Below the pieces are notes generated by a model. It made no database searches. It saw nothing but the letters and a program-made list of their open reading frames with translations, and had not been told where the DNA came from. Below are positions 1 to 9,400 of a stretch of DNA of 64,000 nucleotides, one piece after another (the stretch's first letter is position 1; each line of letters starts with the position of its first letter). Source of the DNA: Gordionus sp. m RMFG-2023 (taxonomy: Eukaryota > Nematomorpha > Gordioida > Chordodea > Parachordodidae); NCBI RefSeq assembly GCF_954871325.1, contig NC_088775.1, positions 91,022,805 through 91,086,804 on the forward strand, given 5' to 3'. The translations under genes were made by a program, and so were the position numbers.

Positions 1-179
1 AACGCACATTCATTTAATTCTGTTTATTTAAATTATATTTTCATTTTAGTTTTACCTTTTATTTTTATATGTTAACCTTTTTAATATTATATTCTAATTT
101 TAGTTTATAAATATATATAAATGTTATGATCGTTTTGAAAAAGGAGAGATATATTAAATAAAATAAATTATTTATTTTA

Positions 180-430
180 GGCTCCTCATAGGCCCGCCAC
201 ATTCTCTTCACCTAATTAATTTTTAAATAATAAAATCAAATCTATATATATAATACTTAGTAAAATTATAAAAGAAATAGTTCAGGGGGTAACAAAAAAT
301 TTATAGTTAGTTCAGCGGATATTAGGAAGCCAGAAAAATTTTTTTTCTCTTTAGGGGCCTATTCAAATTTTTCAAGGGGCTATAAACCCTTCGCCCCTCC
401 TCCTTCTTTAGTGTCGCTACTGCACTATTC
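180..430. repeat. Transposon end relic, GGGGC-rich (copy A)
   Basis: The stretch ending in CCCTCCTCC and AGTGTCGCTACTGC resembles the 3' end of the 1.9-kb TIR element of copy A (15660-15769): a shared order of AGCGGATATTAGGAAGCC-like sequence, a TTTAGGGG run, GGGGCTATAAACCC and a terminal AGTG(T)CGCT motif. Copies recur at 16225-16470 and 31105-31350 as part of the large unit. It is probably the remnant of one terminus of a related element. Confidence 0.4.
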
Positions 431-724
431 TTTGTTTCTGGTAAAAGCCTACATTTTGTATTTATGTCTTCGATGTAATGCGATGTCCTAGATCCTTAAA
501 AAGGCTACGGCGTGAGTGCCAAAAGATAGTGTTGTACAATTATTAGTAAGAATAATGGTTGGAATATAAAACAGGGGAATATTTGGCAGCTTTATTTCAT
601 TCCTGCATCATGAACATCAGCATCCTGGTTTAGGTTGGAGGATATGAGTGGGTCTACCTACACAGATAAGATCCCAGGTTAAGAACTTATCATTCTTCGA
701 TAGGATCTTCGATAAACCATCAGA

Positions 725-960
725 ATGTTTACCCTGCGTGACAAAGTCCAGTTGATTCAAGAGTTAAAGGAATTCCAGGAGATTTCAAGAATTTTAGAAC
801 GCTCCAAAGTAAAGATGACTATTTTTTCAATCAATATTTTGATCTCTTGTAGATAATGGCAAATAAGTGATAATCGTAGGTGTAAATAAATGTTCAGAAT
901 TGTAAGGTAATCCTTGGAGGAAAAGTGGTTAAAATTTTGCATAATTTTAATTAGAATTAC
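725..960 (+). pseudogene. Transposase HTH relic, pogo/Tigger-like (copy A)
   Basis: From an ATG at 725 the plus strand reads MFTLRDKVQLIQELKEFQ and continues with a Ser/Arg-rich helix. This resembles the first helix-turn-helix of CENP-B/pogo-type transposases (basic, then KVxLIxEL). Stop codons and frame changes follow after about 42 codons, so it is a relic. It sits in a locally GC-richer stretch (600-800) of the unit's 5' flank. The identification rests on motif memory and is tentative. Confidence 0.45.
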
Positions 961-1690
961 TAACATAATATTGATTAACTGTTTAAAAACTTTTAAAAAA
1001 ATAGAACAAAGTATGATAATTAAGAAAAACCTGATCGAATCTTAAAATAGGGTAGGAATGCTAGATAAAGGGTGATCTTTGGATACGGGGGAATATTTAT
1101 TCAAGCTTTTATAGTTGCGCAACCCTTGGCAAAGTTTCCTAGTCACACCAGTGTGTCAACAATTAATATTTATCTTTATTAATACATTCGAATTTTATTT
1201 AAAATTTTATTAACCTACGGACTATATTGTTTCTTTAACTTAATATAATATTAATCTAATAGTTACATTGATTTTATTTACTTTTGAAAAGTATATATAT
1301 ATATATTTTCTTGGGTTAATAGTCAGTTAGTTATATTTTATTATAAATAAATTTAAAATAAAGTAATTTTGTATCAACATCATTTTAATTTCACACCATA
1401 TTAGCATAATGGCAGCGGGGATCCGACACTACTTATATTTAGGAACCAAATAATAAATACAAAGATAGATGTAAAATATTAAATCTAAATTTACTTCGTA
1501 AAAAAATTTTAAATCCAATAAATCAGTCTGAATATCCTATCTAAAAAATATATAAAACATATATTTATAATGTCATGGCCATCGGGATATCTTTTTTTAA
1601 TCGTCATAGGTCATGTTAAAAAAAAGAGAATAATATATAATACAGATATATAAAAATAAAATATATTTCGCATGTATTAACATTCCCCCT

Positions 1691-2236
1691 TCTGTTCTTT
1701 CTTCAATCTTTCTGTGTTCTCGCAATCTTCGTGGAACCTGCTTCCAATCATTTGTAGTTTTTTGATGTTCTCCTGTCTTTTATGTCATCTTCTTCAATCT
1801 TTCTGTGTTCTCACAATCTTCATGGAACTTGCTTTCCAATCATTTGTAGTTTTTTGATGTTCTCCTGTCTCTTTTATCCTCTTCTTCAATCTTTCTGTGC
1901 ACAGTCTTCGTGGAACTTGCTTCCAATCATTTGTAGTTTTTTTTATGTTCTCCTGTCTCTTTTATTCTCTTTCTTCAATCTTTCTGTGTTCTTGCAGTCT
2001 TCGTGGAACTTGCTTCCAATCATTTGTAGTTTTTTGATGTTCTCCTATCTCTTTTATCCTCTTCTTCAATCTTTCTGTGTTCTCACAATCTTCGTGGAAC
2101 TTGCTTCCAATCATTTGTAGTTTTTTGATGTTCTCCTGTCTCTTTTATTCTCTTTCTTCAATCTTTCTGTGTTCTCGCAGTCTTCATGGAACTCTTGCTT
2201 CCAATCATTTGTAGTTTTTTGATGTTCTCCTTCCAG
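1691..2236. repeat. 90-bp minisatellite, about 6 units (copy A)
   Basis: Tandem repeats of about 88-92 bp. Each unit contains TTCAATCTTTCTGTGTTC, then CTTCGTGGAACTTGC, CCAATCATTTGTAG and GATGTTCTCCTGTCTC. Unit starts fall near 1793, 1885, 1974, 2065 and 2157. Because a 90-bp unit is 30 codons, protein-like repeats appear on both strands. The lengths vary by one or two bases, so no frame persists; it is treated as non-coding. Confidence 0.9.
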
Positions 2237-2662
2237 GACGCAAATTTTCTATTATCTCTTGGATAATAAGAGTGTTTTCCATTATATGCCTATGATGTAT
2301 ATCTTTCACTTATGGAAGAATCTTTTTTTCTTACTTCCTTTTATTATGAATAATGTATTCCTTAAGAGGATCTCCATTTATTTCCGGGAATGTGTCGTGT
2401 CTTAATTTATCACTTTGATTTTTCATTTGTTGTTTTCTATTTATTTTTATATTCCAATATTTGTGTATTCTTTTTGGTCTTTGAATTCTCGACCGAGATT
2501 ATTGAAAAAATTAGTATTGTTTATTGGATAGTAAAGATTCTATATTACAATGTTGTGATGATTTAATGAAACATATTGAGGATTAAATTGAAACCCATCC
2601 ATATAACTCTTTGCAAAAAATAATTAAAATATAAACAAAGCATTATTGAAAATTCTTTTATT

Positions 2663-2749
2663 ACAGTGTTGTGATGATTTAATGAAACATATTGGAAAAT
2701 TTAATTGGATTAATCGTTAATATGTTTCATTAAATCATCACAACACTGT
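2663..2749. repeat. Hairpin MITE fragment (copy A; B at 19931-20018)
   Basis: Two 31-base arms, 2663-2693 and 2719-2749, are perfect inverted repeats beginning ACAGTGTTGTGATGATTTAA, with a 25-base loop. A further half arm lies at about 2547-2575. The same arm sequence forms the ends of the 155-bp element at 7535-7690, so this is the same foldback MITE family. Confidence 0.75.
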
Positions 2750-2935
2750 ATATTTTAACATGACGATTAATCCAATTAATTGCTTGTCCGAATTTAATTA
2801 TAATATGTATTAAATTAAAATAATAACTTTTAAGGTTTATTTTAAAGTATTTGGTGCCATTTTTTGTTTCTGTTGCCTTTTTTTGTTTTTTATTGCTTTT
2901 TTGAGGTTTGTTTCGAACCAAGGACATTCTAAATG

Positions 2936-2954
2936 CTAAACCTAACCTAACCAT
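2936..2954. repeat. Telomere-like CCTAA run
   Basis: CCTAACCTAACC in copy A; the counterpart in copy B (20516-20541) has three perfect CCTAA units plus CCCTAA. This is the complement of TTAGG, the usual arthropod telomere repeat. It is too short to be a telomere and is best read as an interstitial trace. Confidence 0.5.
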
Positions 2955-3443
2955 AACTTAAAAAAATTTGTCTAAAGTAAGAAATACAAATACTTTGAGG
3001 TAATATCACCACTAGAGAAGGGGTAGCAGGGGCTAGAGTCATCAGAAAATTTGAAGAGTCCACTGAAACTTTTATATATTTTAGAAAATACTTTATAAAA
3101 AGAGGTAATACTGTAAAAAAACAAATTTTTTTTTAAAGTTCAGTTTTAGGAGATTAAATTTTAAATTAATAAAATTATTTTTTAACAACAAAAAAAAATT
3201 GCTTATACCAAACTTATCAAAATTATAATTAATTTATTAATTAAATTTTTTTCTTTTAACAGAAATGCTTTCTAACCAGCTTATCAAAATTTTAATTAAT
3301 TAATTTTCAAGGGAATACTAAGATTTTAAATTCGTTTTAACTATGATACCTAGTTTCAAAAATAATTATAACCTTATTTTTTCACTTTTTTTGTTAAATA
3401 AATTATATTTTTTGGGGGGAAAATATTTATCTTTTTGAAAAAT

Positions 3444-6400
3444 ATGAAGAATTATATTTTAGCGATTCTATCATCCACGATTATATGTTTCTATAGTATT
3501 AAAAGTAATTTTTTTTTAAATATAACAGATATATTTTTTTTGTAAAACATTTTACCAAAAAATCTATTATTTTAATTTATTATACCAGTTGTTAAATCTT
3601 CAAGTATTTACTACCTATTATTATGTTATCTTCCCCTAAAAAGAGTTACTAACATTTAAAAAAAAATATTTGGCCTCAATTTCCTCCAAAGTTTCTAAGT
3701 CTTGACTTTGGCTGTATTTTGTATCTGATTGAACAAGTAATGTTGTTAAACTACATAGCTTTAGTCAAAACTACATAACCTTGTTTTTAACCAAATATAT
3801 TCCAAATCATTCTTCAAGTTGAGACTCAACTTAGAGACTTAATTCAATTTTTTAGGCTAAAAGCTTGAGTAAGCCATAATTGAGATGGTCGAAATTAGGT
3901 AATTAAACAACACTAAGAACAAGTATAATGATAAAATAAGACATTTCGATTAGAATTTTTGCTTATTATTTCTTAGGGATTTGACATATAAACGTATCAG
4001 TAAACCCACAAATATGCAAAATAAATTGCATTTTAATATTTTTTATAACTGGAATTTGCAGTCAGAGAGATGTTGATCGAGAAAAAGTTTGATATAAAAT
4101 AAAAGCTATTTAAGTTTTAATCATTTTTAGTTTTGGAGTCGGGAAATAAATATGGACTTTTATTGTAGATCTTTCAAAAGAATTTTCTCAAATAATAATA
4201 AATTATTTTGTGATACTTTGGCTTAACAATGAACAAAATAAAACTTTATTTATTGATATATTTATTTTTAAATAAAATCAATATATTAACAGGTAAAATA
4301 TAATTTTCAATCAACATGTTTTCTAAATAATCATAAAAAATATTGTTTAGACAACTGGATCATTTGCAGGCCTGTCCCGAGTAAGGCTAATTTTTATTAA
4401 AATAGACAAAATAAAATTAATTTAAATTTAAAAGTTAATATGACTTGCGTAAAAGAAAGTAAAAAAATTTTTTTATATTAATTATAATTTTTCATTGCTA
4501 TCTATAATATTTTCTTTCATAGATGGTAGTATTGTTTATACGATAACGGGTTGCATTTTGATTTTTATATTTAATAAAAATTAGCTTAATTTTAAATAAA
4601 ATGATAAAATTTTTATATGATAATGACAGAATATGTGGAATACGTTATTAACGGTAAGCTTTTAACCTATATTTAATATATATTAGTTACCTATTTAAAA
4701 AATCTTTCGTTAGGCTACATAAATGACCCAAACTATTACATCGAATCTATAGGTATATACTATATGTAAATTATCCCCCACTATTGGAATTAAATTTCGT
4801 AATAAAACTCACTATGTTCGATAAATATATAACATCAAGATTCAAATTTGTGGATGGGTCTAAGTAAATTAATATACATTTTTATCAATATTGTCGTATA
4901 GGGGGTTAAATCAAATATAAACCTTTAACAAATCTATAAAACTAAGATCATTTATAGCTCGGGTTTCTAGGATAATATGTAGACTACCAACTCTGTAAAT
5001 ATCAGTCAATATTTTTATAAATTTTATGGAAAGATATTCAAATTTATTAATACGACATTGTTTTAACTTCATTAAGGTAATCTATACTAATGGTCTGTAA
5101 TTGGCGTTTTTTTGGCGACCCGCTCACGCCAACATACATTGGCATGGTGGGTTTTTAAATATTTTTAATATTGCACGGGTAGCTATCTGGTTAAAAAAAT
5201 TTTAAAACGAGGCTTTCTGGCAAAAACCCGTCTATTGCAGACCTCTACTCTATTCTTGATGAAATACAATTCTGAAAACTCGAGCTTATAGATGATTTAA
5301 ATTCATAACATCTGCTAAAAACGGAACTATAGCCATAGTCTCAAATTATCTGAATTCTTTGCAACATATACTATACTATATTATATTATACAAATAACAA
5401 ATGATGCTGATATAATGTAAATAATTTGAATGGTAAAAGATTTGACATCCGAAAGCCTCACAGTTAACCTGGGTAATATGAATATCTTAGGAATTAATAT
5501 ATTAGCGTTTGTAAAAACCATTTAATATACAATAAATAGTACAAAGAAATAGACCACAGGGTAAAAAAAATATATATAGTCAATTTTTTATTTTCATATA
5601 TTAATTATTATTATCATTAAAATGAATTATATATAATTATTACAATATATTATTGTTAAATCTTAGTCATATTATAAAAAGTTCAAAACCATTATTAATT
5701 TTAAAGAAAATGTGTATATAATCTAAAGAATAGAATAGAATAGAATAGAATAGAATAGAATAGAATAGAATAGAATAGAATAGAATAGAATAGAATAGAA
5801 TAGAATAGAATAGAATAGAATAGAATAGAATAGAATAGAATAGAATAGAATAGAATAGAATAGAATAGAATAGAATAGAATAGAATAGAATAGAATAGAA
5901 TAGAATAGAATAGAATAGAATAGAATAGAATAGAATAGAATAGAATAGAATAGAATAGAATAGAATAGAATAGAATAGAATAGAATAGAATAGAATAGAA
6001 TAGAATAGAATAGAATAGAATAGAATGAAATAGAATAGAGATTAAATTAATAATTTACACTTATATGAAAAGGATTTTTCTTCCTTATTTTTTTTTATTG
6101 TTTTAATTTTTATATAGGATATAATCCATTTTTGAGAATCAAACTTAATTATTTTTAAACAGGGATGTTTTTTTTATTTTGAATTGGAAAACCATGTACA
6201 TTGTTAATGATTTGACATTTCATTAATAAGTGCATATATAGGCCTTAATTTTTTTTTTTAAAAAAACATAAAAAACAGTTTCTATTAGTTTAGCAAGCTT
6301 GGATATATGTAAATATTAAAATTTTTAAAAAGTATATTAGATTAAATTTATAAATGCGTCATAAAAGACAGAAGATCACAAGGTATAATAATTTTTTTTA

Positions 6401-9400
6401 ACAAAAAATTATTCTTTAAAGAAAGAAAGAAAGAAAGAAAGAAAGAAAATTGTAATTTAAAAATTAGATATTTTATGCATTCAACTAAAACTTTATATTT
6501 TTATCTTTGTTAAATAACATGAGAACTAATTATACAGGGAAGGCGGTTCTAGTGGATGTATAGTGGATATTCAATAATATTCAGTGAAATAAATCATTTA
6601 CATTACATAATTCACAATATATCATTTAAACCCACCTAAAGCAGCATCTGAGTCATAAATCACCTTTAAAAAATTAATGTAAAATTTTTTTTTCGGAAAA
6701 TTTTGAAACTAATTGTCATCGTTATAATTATACGAATTGCACATTAACGTCATTTAATCGACGCGTAAACCGCAAAATGGCGCTAACCTCCGAACATTCA
6801 ATTATTTTTTATAACTATGTATAATAATTTAATAATTATAAATAAAGATTAACTTATAAATTTCAGTATTAATGACAATGGGCAATATAAGTGATTTTAA
6901 TTAAATAAATAAACTGCCCTTCAATATATATTAGGAATTATCCAATGACATATATAATACCTAGACTGACGATTCATTCATTAAAAGTGTACATCGATGC
7001 AAAATCAGCTGGAAACGCTATCTTGGTCTAATCATTATTAAAATTTTAAAAGGAAGCCTAATTTGATCCTATATCTGATGCAAACTTAATTAGAATTACA
7101 GGATCATCGATATAAGGAAGCAAGTTATCAATTTAATAGTAGTTTTTAACATGAGAATAATTACTATATGTGTTACCAAAATGGCGGGTCCAGCTGATTT
7201 GCATTTAACGACGCTTAAAATTGCATTTTAATGAGTGAATCGTCAGTCTAGGTATGATATATCTCATTAAAATAATCAAATAACGAAATATTAAGATTTC
7301 ACCCCCCCCCCTGTTCATTATTCCGGTTATTCGATGTTGAACTTATCATCGTTTTAGAGATAATGGATTATAGAAGCAAACCTTTAGGGTCTAATATTTG
7401 CTTCCTTTTCCCCAGAGTACCCAATAATATCTACGAATTAGATTAGTGAGGTTAGGGTTAGCAAAGACCGCTTACCTATTATTACAAGTATGCTGAAACA
7501 TGACTTCCGTCTCAAGTTAGACATTCAATAATTATAGTGTTGTGATGATTTAATGAAACATATTTGACGATTAAATTAAAACCCATGCATAGTTATTTTA
7601 ATTATTTTTGCATAACAAAAATACTTTTATATGGATGTGTTTTTAATTTAATCGTAAATATGTTTCATAAAATTATCACGACACTGTATTATAACCTTTA
7701 AAAATAGGGGAGACCGGGGTAAAGCGATTGACGGGGTAACAATGTTAACGCGAATAACTTTTTAACCATTGAGTATAAAGACCTTAAATTTGGTGTGAAG
7801 ATGTATTTTTATATCTAATTTCTTACCTATGTTCATCTTTTAAAAAACTAACCTGGTTTTATATATTTTGTCAAAAAACTGTTTTTTACCCAAAAAATAT
7901 AAAAATCAATCTCTAGTATATTTTGCTTTTAGTAAAATTTACATATCCTCAGGATTCAAAATTTGGCACACATGTTCCTTAATGTATTAACTATAAAATA
8001 AAATTTATCTGACATCTTTAGCTATATTAGAAGTCACGCAATAACGATATATATAATATATGTCACCTAGGGGTAAAGCTGTTATGGGTAAAACGGTTAA
8101 AATATAAAATTATTCACATTAAATTTTTCATTCATTAATTTATTATAATCAAATAAATATTGATATTTAATATTAAAGTTACCAATTGAGCATTATTAAA
8201 ATTATGAAATTAATTCAATTTATTTAATTAATTATATATCATTTTAACTCTATGGAACTGGTATTGTTAATTATTAAAATGAAATTGTTTTATTTTATAA
8301 ATAAACAAGATAAGAGGATTTGCATATCAGCTTGCTAAAGAATATGGCAAATTTTTCCCAGAAAGCTGGACAACTAATGGTATGGCTGGAGAGGACTGGT
8401 TTATGGGGTTTAGAAAACGACATTCCCAACTTTCGATTCGTACCCCTGAAGCTACTAGTCTAGCAAGAGCATATGGCTTCAATCCCACAAATGTCAATAA
8501 ATTTTTTGAAAATTTAATTAAGCTATATAATTCTTATAACTTTGAACCACATAATATATGAAATGCAGATAAAAGTGGTTTCACCACCGTTCAAACTCCT
8601 GCAAAAATTATAGCACAGAAGGGTGCCAAACAAGTCGGCTCTATAACGTCAGGAGAAAGAGGAACGTTAGTTACAATATGTTTAGCCATCAATGCTATAG
8701 GCCATAGCATTCCACCATTTTTTATTTTTCCAAGAAAACGATACAAAGATCACTTTATTCGTGATGGGCCTATTGGCTCTAAGGGTGTGGGAAACGCATA
8801 GGGTTGGATGCAAGAGGAGGAATTTTTATCTTTTTTGGAACACTTTAAAAAATATTCTAGTGCATCCAATGAGAAAAATGTCTTATTAATCTTAGATAAC
8901 CATAGCTCTCATTGTTCAATTTCCGTTATAAACTATTGTCGCTCCAATGGGATTGTTATTCTAACACTTCCACCACATTGCTCGCATAAACTCCAACCAT
9001 TAGACAAAGCAGTTTATGGGCCATTGAAAAAGTTTTATAATGGAGCTATTGACACATGGATGAGAAATCATGTGGGCAACAATTTCAGATTTATGATATT
9101 CCAGGAGTGTTAAAAAATGAAATACCAAGGGCAGTGACACCAAATAATATATTAAATGGGTTGTTAACATGTGGCATATTTCCTTTAAACCCAAATATAT
9201 TTACAGAACAAGATTATATCTGCTTTAATAATTCAAATGCTAGCTCAAATATTGAATTTGAAAATAATGATGAAAATATTACAGTGACTCAAAATCTTAC
9301 AGTGACTCAAAATAATGATAGTGATTTATCTATATTATTGAACGAAAATGTTCCAGATGATATTGATGAACCTTATCATGATATGTTACCATCATGCTCA

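Noticed and set aside
757-966. Minus-strand frame (also at 31694-31903)
   Set aside because: Shadow of the plus-strand HTH relic; no protein-like features beyond AT-rich hydrophobic residues.
1691-2236. CRISPR array
   Set aside because: Repeats are directly contiguous without unique spacers, in a eukaryotic setting.
5549-5560. Possible 8-bp exon ACCACAGG before GTAAAA, kept in copies A, B and D
   Set aside because: Eight bases break the phase-1 rule and would put the following exons out of frame (TAA in the 12-bp exon).
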